DNA of 22,201 nucleotides from a virus. The notes under the pieces are model-generated. The model was not told the DNA's origin and made no database searches. It saw only the letters and a program-made list of their open reading frames with translations. The stretch is taken from positions 1-22,201 of IMG/VR virus record IMGVR_UViG_3300049916_000010; one strand, written 5' to 3'. The translations under genes were made by a program, and so were the position numbers. Shown here piece by piece: positions 1 through 7,458 of this stretch; position 1 is the stretch's first letter, and each line of letters begins with the position of its first letter.

Positions 1-1966
1 TTAGTGTTTCTGTTGCTCTTGTAACTGTACTACCGTATGTTGGTATGTATGATGTAGCGTAGGATAAGTCTTCAGATTGTGCTCCCCAAACTAAAACCTC
101 ATCAAGAGTATTTCCAACCCCTCTAAAATCTACTGCATAAAAAAATGTTGCAGAAATATCAGTAGTATTAACTTCAAATCTTTGCCAATCTTCTGTCAAA
201 GTAAAAGTGTTGTTAGTATTATCGTGTTTAGATAATAAAGAGATTGTTCCTATTCCACTAACAGTTCTTGCCCATATAGTCCTAGCATAGTTGGTATCTG
301 TAACGCCAAAGTATCTCCAAAAAGAATCTTTATTAGGATTAGATATTTTATAAGCACTATTGCTACCATCAGGTGCAGTATAGCCACCATCTAAAGTTGG
401 AGTAGTACCTACACTTCCATTAGTCCAAGAACCACCTTCAAAATCCTCACTATAAGGTATAAGATTAGTAGATGTAGGCTCTAACAACCAATGCCCATTC
501 TCTCCATTACTATCATAGTTTATTCTAGCTAAATCTACATCTTCACTAAATGTAATGTCTTTTACTGATATGTTGTCTAATGAGCCAATGAAATTAGCAT
601 CAGCTTGTATGTATAAAATATCATTTGGAGTTGCAGAAGTTACTTTAACATTTCTTGTATATGTGCCGTTAGCATCTTCTTTAGGATAAGTTCCTACTGT
701 TGTATTAGTTGGATATACTTGCACACTTCCATCTTCATAATTACTTATAGTAAAAGTTATTTTATAAGTTTTGCCTGATGCACTAGGTAATACAGATGAT
801 TGTGATAAACTTGAGTTGGCAGTTTGTGTACCATCACAACTAGCTACACCATCTTCTACACTCCAACCTGTACCTAAATTCCACCTATCGTTAGGGTCAA
901 CTTGTTGTACTGATACGTTGTCTATTGAACCTTCAAATGATGAATCTGCTTGAAATTTAAGTTGGTCGTTGCTTGTAGGTGTTACATAGTATGTATATGT
1001 ATCTGTTGCACCAACGTAAGGTAAATTAAAAGTACCTGCCCTCAATCTTACTGAACCTGCCGACCTAACAACATCAAAAGTTATTTTAAATATACTTGTT
1101 AAATTTGGAAATACACTTACTTGAACTAAATCTGTTGAAGATGAAGCTACTCTAACCGCCTTACCATCTTCTATACTCCAACCTGCACCTAAAGTCCAAT
1201 CACTATCAGTATCAAATGTACCGTTAGTAACTAACTCATCACCCAACTCCTCAAAATCACCATTAAGTACTAATTCAGGGTCAGTAATACTCTGCATATC
1301 TTGTACTAAACCATCAGAGTTTATTCTTGTAGCACTACTTGCTCTATCGAAGTCAAAGTCTGATGATACATCTACTATTGATACGTTGTCAATATAGAAC
1401 TCTGTATTATGTCCAAATGCTCTACCAAAGTTGATTTCTGTGTTAGCTTTTACAGGTTCAGTTATGATAGTATAACTACCACTAGAAGTAAATGTAGTTG
1501 ATACATCAGAGTTAGCTTCGTTTTTGTAAAAACATTGTGCAGTACCCTGAACATATGTTAAATCAAAAGTAATTCTTAAAACTACACCTACATTATTTGT
1601 TATATCTTGTTTTAACGGATTAAAAGATGTAGTTAATGGGTGGTAAGCACTACCACTAGACCATTGCCAATGTGTATTTGTATTTGCCCAACCACTTAAA
1701 TCTGTACTATATGTACCATTAGTTACAAGTTCATCACCTGTATAAGTCTTTACAGAGTGTACCCTTGCATCAGAATATGCAGTAGGTGTAAGTAGTATAG
1801 ATGCTTTGTCTAGCAACTCGTAGTTATCAATATCTTTAAGCACTTGCTTACTATCAGCAATATTCTCGCTATAAGTAGCACGACCCTTAACAGCCGACAT
1901 TAAAGAATCTATTAGACTTCCTAATACTCTTTTACCTACTCTTATTGCTAAACTTAATCCTAACAT
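1..1966 (-). CDS. Phage tail fibre / receptor-binding protein, C-terminus cut by window edge
   Basis: The frame is open from an ATG at 1966 to the left edge, 655 codons with no stop, so the gene is partial. The start lies 1 nt after the stop of the 202-aa gene. The N-terminus (about residues 1-75) has the short amphipathic opening and the ASILLTPTAYSDARVHSVK stretch typical of Bacteroidota phage fibres. Three CBM-like beta-rich modules follow, at about residues 78-202, 243-356 and 356-472. Each has a GW(S)xEDG-like or VTNGT opening, a central ITF strand and a closing DNVSV/DNISV. FDRASSATRINSDGLVQ at about 200-220 and LLEPTSTNLIPYSEDF at about 491 frame the modules. A WGAQSEDLSYATSYIPT motif sits near residue 626. 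These motifs are frequent in phage adhesins; binding of cell-surface glycan is inferred. The missing C-terminus may hold the true receptor-binding tip. Confidence 0.8.
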   Translation of the reverse strand, partial: MLGLSLAIRVGKRVLGSLIDSLMSAVKGRATYSENIADSKQVLKDIDNYELLDKASILLTPTAYSDARVHSVKTYTGDELVTNGTYSTDLSGWANTNTHWQWSSGSAYHPLTTSFNPLKQDITNNVGVVLRITFDLTYVQGTAQCFYKNEANSDVSTTFTSSGSYTIITEPVKANTEINFGRAFGHNTEFYIDNVSIVDVSSDFDFDRASSATRINSDGLVQDMQSITDPELVLNGDFEELGDELVTNGTFDTDSDWTLGAGWSIEDGKAVRVASSSTDLVQVSVFPNLTSIFKITFDVVRSAGSVRLRAGTFNLPYVGATDTYTYYVTPTSNDQLKFQADSSFEGSIDNVSVQQVDPNDRWNLGTGWSVEDGVASCDGTQTANSSLSQSSVLPSASGKTYKITFTISNYEDGSVQVYPTNTTVGTYPKEDANGTYTRNVKVTSATPNDILYIQADANFIGSLDNISVKDITFSEDVDLARINYDSNGENGHWLLEPTSTNLIPYSEDFEGGSWTNGSVGTTPTLDGGYTAPDGSNSAYKISNPNKDSFWRYFGVTDTNYARTIWARTVSGIGTISLLSKHDNTNNTFTLTEDWQRFEVNTTDISATFFYAVDFRGVGNTLDEVLVWGAQSEDLSYATSYIPTYGSTVTRATETL
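553..1735 (-). repeat. Three tandem CBM-like modules inside the fibre gene
   Basis: Diverged protein-level repeats lie at about 1735-1362, 1240-901 and 902-553. Units 1 and 2 both open with DELVTNGT and are encoded by similar but not identical DNA. Units 2 and 3 share LGxGWSxEDG near their starts, and all end with I/LDNV/ISV. Boundaries are approximate. They look like duplicated carbohydrate-binding-like beta-sandwich domains. Confidence 0.6.
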
Positions 1967-1967
1967 A

Positions 1968-2576
1968 TTATGATGTATATACTACCTCCATAGTAGCGTT
2001 AAACCTTACTGTTGTTTCAAGTGCTGTTGACGGCGCTACTGTAACTATAAGAACATCACCCGCTGCAAACGTAGCACTACTACCTAAAGATGTAGTTGAG
2101 AAGAAGTCGGTAGTGGTATCACCTCCTAAAGTTTCACTCGCAGTATCGCCTAGTTGTGTAAGGTCGATAGCAGCAGAACTTTCATCAGAAGGAGTACCTT
2201 TATATACTTTAAAACCCACAGTCCTACCGCTTGTTCCTCCAACTAATCCACTAAAAGAGTTTACAAAACCATCTCTAGTGCAATATAGCTGTGCTTGTTG
2301 TAGTGCATCTTGTGCATCATTAGTAGGGTCAGTAACGACTGACGACCAAGAATAGGTAACGTTACCCCCATAAGCGGGTGCGTATTCATCCGCCCTTCTT
2401 ACTCTATTTAAAAGTCCACTAACACGAACAAAATGAGTTTTCCTTAAATTGTCATCTTGCCATTGTAAAGCACCGCTAGAGTTTTTAGTAAGCACAGTAT
2501 CATTACTAGCTGTACTAAAGCCTTTAGGAACGTGCAGTTGCGAATCCTCTAAACTACTATGTTCGTTACTAGCCAT
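1968..2576 (-). CDS. Probable virion structural protein (202 aa), function unknown
   Basis: This 202-aa gene starts at an ATG 1 nt after the stop of the 92-aa gene and ends 1 nt before the fibre gene, so translation is probably coupled. The N-terminus (residues 1-40) contains SSLEDSQLHVPKGFSTA followed by LTKNSSGALQWQDD. That segment resembles short tail or neck fibre attachment stretches seen in marine phage structural proteins. The C-terminal 100 residues are rich in Ser, Thr, Ala and Val and are predicted beta-rich, with TVRFNATMEVVYTS as a closing strand. There is no signal peptide, membrane segment or catalytic motif. The place just before the receptor-binding protein suggests a fibre or head-decoration accessory. 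That role is inferred from position only. Confidence 0.6.
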   Translation of the reverse strand: MASNEHSSLEDSQLHVPKGFSTASNDTVLTKNSSGALQWQDDNLRKTHFVRVSGLLNRVRRADEYAPAYGGNVTYSWSSVVTDPTNDAQDALQQAQLYCTRDGFVNSFSGLVGGTSGRTVGFKVYKGTPSDESSAAIDLTQLGDTASETLGGDTTTDFFSTTSLGSSATFAAGDVLIVTVAPSTALETTVRFNATMEVVYTS

Positions 2577-2577
2577 A

Positions 2578-2856
2578 TTAAGATTTATATCCTATGCAAA
2601 TTCCACTTGTCAATGTAATCGCTGTAACCTTTCCTAAGAACAATGTAGTTCCCGCAGGTACAGTTGTTTGTAGAGCATCTTCACCCGTACACTCATCAGC
2701 AGTAATACTAGCTATAACACTCTCCACAGGGAAGTGTAAGCAGTAATATCTTTTGCCTGTTTGTGCAGCAGTAGTGAATACCTCAACATCACCACTAGGA
2801 GAATGACCTACCATTCGCATTAACGATACATTATCATCTAAAAATCCTGTTGCCAT
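2578..2856 (-). CDS. Small probable virion protein (92 aa)
   Basis: This 92-aa protein has no assigned family. It has a beta-rich composition with the stretch VPAGTTLFLGKVTAITLTSG near the C-terminus, a pattern seen in small trimeric or decoration-like phage structural proteins. It contains two Cys residues near the middle and one near the end. It starts at an ATG preceded by an A/T-rich leader nearly identical to that of the major capsid gene (AAATAATATAAAATGG in both). Its stop is 1 nt before the next gene. A highly expressed structural role, such as head decoration or fibre base, is inferred from the shared leader and the neighbours. It could also be a fibre chaperone. Confidence 0.55.
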   Translation of the reverse strand: MATGFLDDNVSLMRMVGHSPSGDVEVFTTAAQTGKRYYCLHFPVESVIASITADECTGEDALQTTVPAGTTLFLGKVTAITLTSGICIGYKS

Positions 2857-2867
2857 TTTATATTATT

Positions 2868-3395
2868 TTATTTGTTTCTATCGTATGCCCAATTCTTTAA
2901 AGCAATATAATTCTTAGAGTAAGGGCATTCTTTACTCACATCCTTGCCTTGTGGTTGTTTAATTGCTCTTGCAATATATGCAATAGCTTTTCTTGCTTCA
3001 GTAGCATCGTTAGATGTCCAATCAGCCTTCTTCTTAGAAAGTAGTTTTAAGTTTCTGTTTATAGCATCTCTACCTAAACTAGCTTTCTTACTACATTTAT
3101 TCTCAGACCATCTCTTTAGTTCTGAGTAACTCATATTTACAGACTTCTTATATTCTGTATATGTTTCATCAATCTCCTCTTGTGAGAAAGCGTTTTTAGC
3201 AGACTTAACCTCAGAAACTAAATCACTCATCATCTCGTTGATTAAATCCATAAGGTCAAGTTGATTCTCATCAAACTCATCATAAGCATCACCATCGTGT
3301 TCCTTTCCGCACATCCAATTACCATCGGGCATTTGATGCTCATAACCATCAGGACACTCTTTGTTTTCTCTAAATACGTTTTCTTCCTCTTTCAT
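2868..3395 (-). CDS. Unknown protein with Cys-containing N-terminus and basic helical C-terminal domain (175 aa)
   Basis: I do not recognise this as a named family. The N-terminus (about residues 14-34) reads CPDGYEHQMPDGNWMCGKEH: two Cys and two His residues that could bind a metal. An acidic stretch (residues 35-70) follows. Residues 90-175 form a basic, Trp- and Lys-rich domain with SYSELKRWSENKCSKKAS, INRNLKLLSKKKADW and a C-terminal CPYSKNYIALKNWAYD. The start overlaps the stop of the connector gene (TAATG), so the two are probably translated together. The location after portal and connector suggests a minor head protein. A nucleic-acid-binding role for the basic domain is speculative. 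Confidence 0.55.
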   Translation of the reverse strand: MKEEENVFRENKECPDGYEHQMPDGNWMCGKEHDGDAYDEFDENQLDLMDLINEMMSDLVSEVKSAKNAFSQEEIDETYTEYKKSVNMSYSELKRWSENKCSKKASLGRDAINRNLKLLSKKKADWTSNDATEARKAIAYIARAIKQPQGKDVSKECPYSKNYIALKNWAYDRNK

Positions 3396-3922
3396 TAGTA
3401 GAATATTATTCCGTTCATCTTACTAGCTATGTCAGTATCAGGCATAGAGCTATCTCCATCCTTTCCATACAAAAGATAGTTGTTTACTTGGTCTTGATGA
3501 GTAATGTAAGCAATCATATCATCCAACAATACCTTAGCCTTTCTAAATGTGTCGCTTTTCATTTGATTAAACTGCTCTACATTTGCAGGGGTGCTAAAGT
3601 CAGAAACATTAACAACTAATCCTGCTGAGGTTGTATTGTATTGTATCTCGTTCATAACCTCAAACCTAACAAACCAACATAGTGCAGGTTTTAGGTAGTG
3701 TGTTAACAAATCAGAGTTAGCAGTTGTCAAAGTACCGTTATGGTTCTGTGTCTTTAACTCCTCAAACATATCTAATCCAAGCTCAGGCTTAATGTGTGCA
3801 AGTTCAGCAATTTCAAGTATAGCATCACTTATCAAAGCGGTATCTGTTGCCTGATTAGTAAATGAAGTTGATATAACCTCTGATGCTGTTACAAACTTGT
3901 TGTATTGTCTTACATTTGCCAT
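3395..3922 (-). CDS. Putative head-tail connector / adaptor protein
   Basis: This is a 175-aa, mostly alpha-helical protein encoded 1 nt after the portal stop. Its size, its helical content (residues 30-100 and 120-150) and its place directly after the portal match the gp6-like head-tail adaptors of HK97-like phages, which form a ring under the portal. Visible segments include TDTALISDAILEIAELAHIK and LTHYLKPALCWFVRFEVMNE, then a Lys-rich helix around residues 125-145. There is no catalytic motif. It ends in a TAATG overlap with the next gene. The call rests on position and helix pattern rather than a strong motif. Confidence 0.55.
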   Translation of the reverse strand: MANVRQYNKFVTASEVISTSFTNQATDTALISDAILEIAELAHIKPELGLDMFEELKTQNHNGTLTTANSDLLTHYLKPALCWFVRFEVMNEIQYNTTSAGLVVNVSDFSTPANVEQFNQMKSDTFRKAKVLLDDMIAYITHQDQVNNYLLYGKDGDSSMPDTDIASKMNGIIFY

Positions 3923-3923
3923 A

Positions 3924-5216
3924 TTAGTCTTGTGTTTCGTTTCGTTCTACTCTAATTGTCTGTCTGTCTGATAAGAGCATATGACCATCCTCAATATCTT
4001 CTAAGTCTTTATTAAGCATTGCTCTTTGCTCATTGATAGTCAATACTTGCTTAGGGTCAATGTCCGACAGGAATGAAATAGGTGGCTCGTAAGCAACTGT
4101 TAGGTCATCCGTATCAATTCCTACCTCAGCAGCAATAACTCTCTTTATAGGGTCTAATAAGATGTTAGTAGTATCTCTAATAACAGTTGACATAGCTAAG
4201 TCATAAGCTATTCTAATCTCACTACCCGTATTGTTCATCTTTCCTGATGATACGATACCACTCAAGGCGGGTTGCCATCTGTGAGCAGTAATTATGTTTT
4301 GGTCAGTTAACTTCTGTAAATCTAGGAAATCACCATCTTCCTTGTTGCTTATAATCTGAACGTCAGTACCTCTACTGTCCTCACCGTTCTTTACAAGGAA
4401 TAATATCTTTGAGTTGTTACCACTACCCGTTAATGTATCTTTGGCAGTTTCAACAAACTTCTCTGCTTCTGCTTCACCAAAATCACCGTTAACGGTAACA
4501 ATAGCAGAAGGACTAAATCCGTTCTTAAATGATGTGTGATTAAATTTACCAATCTCATAGTCTATTGCTATGTGTTCTAATGAAGCTACATAGTCAGGTA
4601 ATCCGTAAAAGTTAAATGTACTTTCGTAATCCTTGTAATGTATGATAAATCTACTGTTAGAAATCTGTGGGTAAACAGGTATTCTCTGTGTTTTATCTTT
4701 GTTTTTTCTGTAATTAGTCCAATCAGAATTAAAGTAAACATACTTCTTGTTTTTAGCTAGTCTAGCTGTTGAAGCATCTTTATGATAGAAGTTTACACCA
4801 CCCTCATATATAACGCCTTCTAGGTATGCGTTACCATAAGTATAATAATCGTCTGCTAGTTTTTTAAAGCAGTCCTTTAAACTTTCTCCGTTAGCATTAA
4901 CATCTTCTATGAAATCAGATAATGATTCGTTAGAAGTCAAGAAACCACCACCCGTAGTGAATGTAGTTTTCTGTGCTAATACAGAACGATGTGTAGAAGA
5001 TTGTCTTTTTAACTCAGCTAGATATTGTGGAAATAGATTGTCTTTTCCAAAAGGAATCCAATCTTCTCTTAATCTGTCTAAGTCTTTAACCTCAGTATCT
5101 ACCGTAGGAGTAGATAGGTTTACAAAAGCATATTTAGTGTTAAAACTACTCTTTGTCTGAGTTGTCTTTAACTGATTCTTCTTGTGCTTTTGCTTTGGTT
5201 TTCTTTGGTTTTGCAT
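3924..5216 (-). CDS. Phage portal protein
   Basis: A 430-aa portal, the dodecameric ring at the capsid vertex through which DNA enters and to which the terminase docks. Residues 50-65 (REDWIPFGKDNLFP) and 120-135 (ADDYYTYGNAYLE) resemble the N-terminal portal clip and wing of HK97/PBSX-type portals. Residues 203-242 hold the strongest signature, FYGLPDY followed by IDYEIGKF and NGFSPSAIVTV. ITAHRWQPALSGI and the conserved helices near the C-terminus follow. The first 25 residues are very rich in Lys and Gln. They overlap the 66-aa upstream gene by 71 nt, and no later in-frame ATG lies near the conserved start. A 66-aa protein precedes it and a connector-like protein follows it. Confidence 0.88.
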   Translation of the reverse strand: MQNQRKPKQKHKKNQLKTTQTKSSFNTKYAFVNLSTPTVDTEVKDLDRLREDWIPFGKDNLFPQYLAELKRQSSTHRSVLAQKTTFTTGGGFLTSNESLSDFIEDVNANGESLKDCFKKLADDYYTYGNAYLEGVIYEGGVNFYHKDASTARLAKNKKYVYFNSDWTNYRKNKDKTQRIPVYPQISNSRFIIHYKDYESTFNFYGLPDYVASLEHIAIDYEIGKFNHTSFKNGFSPSAIVTVNGDFGEAEAEKFVETAKDTLTGSGNNSKILFLVKNGEDSRGTDVQIISNKEDGDFLDLQKLTDQNIITAHRWQPALSGIVSSGKMNNTGSEIRIAYDLAMSTVIRDTTNILLDPIKRVIAAEVGIDTDDLTVAYEPPISFLSDIDPKQVLTINEQRAMLNKDLEDIEDGHMLLSDRQTIRVERNETQD

Positions 5217-5346
5217 CTTCTTTGCTTACAAAATTAGTAAATCCCAAGTCATAAACCTTTTTTAGTTCTGCTTGAGTTGCCTTAGACCAACTTACTTTGA
5301 AACCATCAAAAAAAGTTGTTCCTTTGTTTAGTTTAGATTTATACAT
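5146..5346 (-). CDS. Small lysine-rich protein upstream of portal (66 aa)
   Basis: I place the start at the ATG at 5346, giving 66 aa. The longer frame up to 5481 would run into the coding end of the 187-aa gene and through a terminator-like hairpin. The protein has an N-terminal FFDGFKVSWSKATQAELKKV segment and a helix ending near LGFTNFVSK. A charged Lys/Glu tail follows (DAKPKKTKAKAQEESVKDN). Its last 71 nt overlap the portal start in another frame. A TATACTTG box lies 4 nt before the ATG. Small proteins with a KATQAxLKxxxxLG pattern are common near phage portal genes, but their job is unknown to me. Confidence 0.6.
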   Translation of the reverse strand: MYKSKLNKGTTFFDGFKVSWSKATQAELKKVYDLGFTNFVSKEDAKPKKTKAKAQEESVKDNSDKE

Positions 5347-5350
5347 AGTG

Positions 5351-5382
5351 CAAGTATAATAAAAAAAGAAGGAAAGGGCAAA
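5351..5382 (-). promoter_or_regulatory. Candidate Bacteroidota promoter before the 66-aa/portal genes
   Basis: On the minus strand TTTG (5382-5379) is followed by 20 nt and then TATACTTG (5358-5351), one mismatch from TAnnTTTG. The spacing fits the Bacteroidota -33/-7 pattern. The ATG follows after 4 nt, so a transcript would be leaderless or nearly so. The -33 bases overlap the loop of the upstream hairpin. Confidence 0.45.
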
Positions 5383-5389
5383 TCGCCCT
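5361..5389 (-). terminator. Terminator-like hairpin after the 187-aa gene
   Basis: On the minus strand AGGGC (5389-5385) and GCCCT (5379-5375) form a 5-bp stem with loop GATTT. A pyrimidine tract ending in seven T residues follows (to about 5361). The stem is short, so termination is probably partial. It sits 22 nt after the stop of the 187-aa gene. Confidence 0.45.
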
Positions 5390-5410
5390 AACCTATCCTT
5401 TTTAGTTAGT

Positions 5411-5974
5411 TTATGATAAAGCCATTGTTCCTGCTGAAGTGTTAAGAGTAAGAGTGTTAGCAGATACTCTTGGTAGCTCACCTGAACTACAAGTAATTGT
5501 AACTGTTACACCATTCTCATCACCTAAAGCAGCACCCGTTCCACCTTCAATAGATGAAAGAGTAGCAAACATTTGTACGTTACCTAAAGTAGAATCTTCT
5601 AAACCATACGCTTCAGAAAGACCGATGCAGTACTTGTTTCCGTCATAGCCTTGTGCTACAACTACAATATGCTCATTTCTCATTGATTCTAAAGCTCTTA
5701 GGTGAGCAGAAGAACAATTAGGAACATAAAAAGAAACAGTATGCTCAAACATAATAGTTCCACCTTCTTTTGAACCACTTGTAGATAAAGAACCCGTACC
5801 TTGTTTAAGGTCGAATAATTCTAAATCAGAAGCAGCAGTATATGAAACTGTATGAACACCTGAGTTATCAAAAGTTACAGCAGAAGCACCTGATACTAGA
5901 CCGATACCTACATACTGCAAACCACCTCTGATTTCTAAATCGCTGTGTGCTATACTTAAATTTTCGATTGCCAT
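5411..5974 (-). CDS. Probable major tail tube protein (187 aa)
   Basis: This is a 187-aa, beta-rich protein with Gly/Ser/Thr turns and no enzymatic motif. It opens MAIENLSIAHSDLEIRGG and includes strands such as GGTIMFEHTVSFYVPN (about residues 72-87) and EHIVVVAQGYDGNKYCIGL (about 101-119). Size and composition fit a siphovirus tail tube protein, which stacks as hexamers around the tape measure. It lies between capsid and portal, has its own A/T-rich leader ending AATAATAATAAAATGG, and is bracketed by two hairpins, which fits a highly expressed gene. A head decoration protein is the main alternative. No other gene in the window looks like a tube protein. Confidence 0.5.
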   Translation of the reverse strand: MAIENLSIAHSDLEIRGGLQYVGIGLVSGASAVTFDNSGVHTVSYTAASDLELFDLKQGTGSLSTSGSKEGGTIMFEHTVSFYVPNCSSAHLRALESMRNEHIVVVAQGYDGNKYCIGLSEAYGLEDSTLGNVQMFATLSSIEGGTGAALGDENGVTVTITCSSGELPRVSANTLTLNTSAGTMALS

Positions 5975-5984
5975 TTTATTATTA

Positions 5985-6023
5985 TTTAAAAGTTAAAAAT
6001 TAAGGGGGAGTATTTCATCCCCC
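5985..6023 (-). terminator. G/C-rich hairpin after the capsid gene
   Basis: On the minus strand GGGGGA (6023-6018) pairs with TCCCCC (6009-6004) around an 8-nt loop. A T/A-rich stretch with two T runs follows. It lies 14 nt after the capsid stop and 29 nt before the next ATG. It may be a partial terminator, or it may protect the 3' end of an abundant capsid message. Confidence 0.55.
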
Positions 6024-6037
6024 GTTAATTAAATTAA

Positions 6038-7063
6038 TTATACAGCAATTGCATCAGGAGTGTAATACACAGCTAGTTTAGCATCTTTTAATGCTACACC
6101 TACCATATATGCTACACGGAATCTGTATGCTTTGTTGTCTTGTGAGTACCATTGCTCAACTGAGTTCTCATCAAAATCAGTACCTACAACAAAAGCATCT
6201 TGTGTAGTTAACATTGCTCTGTGAGTTTCAGCAGCAGCATTTTGACCGTTAATCTCAGCGTGGTCAGCAGCAATCGCTACATCCCAATCTCTACGAACTA
6301 CTAAAGGAATACCTCTGTAAGTTAACTGAGGAACACCGTTAACCATTGCACCGTAACCTGCTGCTGCAAAGTTAGAAGATTCTAACGTAGAAGCCATATA
6401 GTCATCAGCGATGTCGCCTGACACAAAGTAAACGTGATTTCCTGCTTCTAATAATTCAGGAGAAGCGTTGTCATATAATTTCTTTAGAATATCTAAAGCG
6501 TTACCTGCAACTAAAGCAGCACCATCAGCTTGTGTAGAAGCATCTAAAGAGGCACTTGTTAGTGCAGTTGCACCACCTTCACGAGCTACTTGGAAGATAC
6601 CATCATATATACCGTAGTTAACATCAGCTTCAGCAGCATCTGATAACCATAATTGACGGTTAAAGTCAGCTTTAACACCTTGTCCGATTAAGTCAAGAAG
6701 AATGTTCTTAACGATAGTTCCATCTATGTTCTCAAAGTCGTGTCCCGCTCTTAATACTTGACCTTTCATTTTATTGAAAAGCTCTTTTGCTCTAAACTCA
6801 ATCTCAGCCTCAACTCTTGCAGGAGTAAGTGTGATTGTATCACCTTTTGCAGAATCAGAACCTGCTGCGAAAGCAACGTCAGAAGCGGCAACAGTAATTT
6901 TACCTAATTGATTGAATTTATCAATAACAGTAGTACCTTTAATGTTAGGTAATACCTCCATATATTGCATATAATCCTGACCCATAAATATAGGTTGGAT
7001 AATGCTTTTGTTTACATCATACTGCTCAACAGTAGGTAAACTTGATAATGTTAAATTTCCCAT
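6038..7063 (-). CDS. Major capsid protein
   Basis: A 341-aa protein that directly follows the ClpP-like protease/scaffold gene, the standard place for the major capsid protein of HK97-fold phages. The N-terminus has no long delta-type scaffold domain. It begins near the mature fold (NLTLSSLPTVEQYDVNKS, then YMQYMEVLPNIKG). KITVAASDVAFAAGSDSA suggests an E-loop, and RVEAEIEFRAKELFNKMKGQ the spine helix region. The C-terminal half carries VPQLTYRGIPLVVRRDWD and ends YRFRVAYMVGVALKDAKLAVYYTP, a pattern common in capsid proteins of Bacteroidota phages. The lack of a delta domain agrees with a scaffold being supplied by the upstream gene. The leader reads AAATAATATAAAATGG. Confidence 0.82.
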   Translation of the reverse strand: MGNLTLSSLPTVEQYDVNKSIIQPIFMGQDYMQYMEVLPNIKGTTVIDKFNQLGKITVAASDVAFAAGSDSAKGDTITLTPARVEAEIEFRAKELFNKMKGQVLRAGHDFENIDGTIVKNILLDLIGQGVKADFNRQLWLSDAAEADVNYGIYDGIFQVAREGGATALTSASLDASTQADGAALVAGNALDILKKLYDNASPELLEAGNHVYFVSGDIADDYMASTLESSNFAAAGYGAMVNGVPQLTYRGIPLVVRRDWDVAIAADHAEINGQNAAAETHRAMLTTQDAFVVGTDFDENSVEQWYSQDNKAYRFRVAYMVGVALKDAKLAVYYTPDAIAV

Positions 7064-7080
7064 TTTATATTATTTATTAA

Positions 7081-7458
7081 TTATTTTAAAATTGATTTAG
7101 CAAAAGCATCCCATTTGTTAACCACAACATCGTTTTCGTTGATTGCAGGGTCAGAATCCACTTCTACATTAGTTTCAGTAGCTTCTAATTTCGCTAATTT
7201 AGCTTCCATATCAGCAACCTTGTTAGTCAAGTCAGCAATAACGCTTTCTTTTTCTCCAACAAGACCTGCTAATTCTTCTTTTTCTTCTGTTAAAGATTTA
7301 GCGTTTTCTTCAAGTTCTTCAAACTTGTTAACGATAACCTCATTGTCAGAAATAGAAACAGAAACTTCTTCAGCAGGAGTAGAAACTTCCTCTCCTTTAA
7401 CAGCGTTTAAGATTTCTTCTTTAACACCGTTGAACCAAGTTTTTAATTCTTCAGTCAT
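7081..7458 (-). CDS. Possible nested scaffold protein (125 aa) from an internal start of the protease gene
   Basis: An in-frame ATG at 7458 (residue 210 of the protease) opens MTEELKTWFNG and would give a 125-aa acidic coiled-coil protein identical to the protease C-terminus. The preceding coding bases are strikingly A/T-rich (TAATAATAATAAATC and then AATTAAAATG). They resemble the untranslated leaders of the capsid, 187-aa and 92-aa genes. Lambda gpC/Nu3 is a known precedent for a scaffold nested in a protease gene. Internal initiation is inferred from the sequence context. Confidence 0.45.
   Translation of the reverse strand: MTEELKTWFNGVKEEILNAVKGEEVSTPAEEVSVSISDNEVIVNKFEELEENAKSLTEEKEELAGLVGEKESVIADLTNKVADMEAKLAKLEATETNVEVDSDPAINENDVVVNKWDAFAKSILK

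Noticed and set aside
1945-2355. 136-aa plus-strand frame opposite the 202-aa gene
   Set aside because: Antisense shadow of a tightly coupled minus-strand gene, with no promoter or known motif.
1-2576. Diversity-generating retroelement target in the fibre or 202-aa gene
   Set aside because: No reverse transcriptase or template repeat is visible in the window, and the fibre end lies outside it.
5347-5481. Upstream extension of the 66-aa gene to a start at 5481 (111 aa)
   Set aside because: It overlaps the end of the 187-aa gene in another frame and crosses a terminator-like hairpin and T tract; the ATG at 5346 with its own promoter-like box is a better start.
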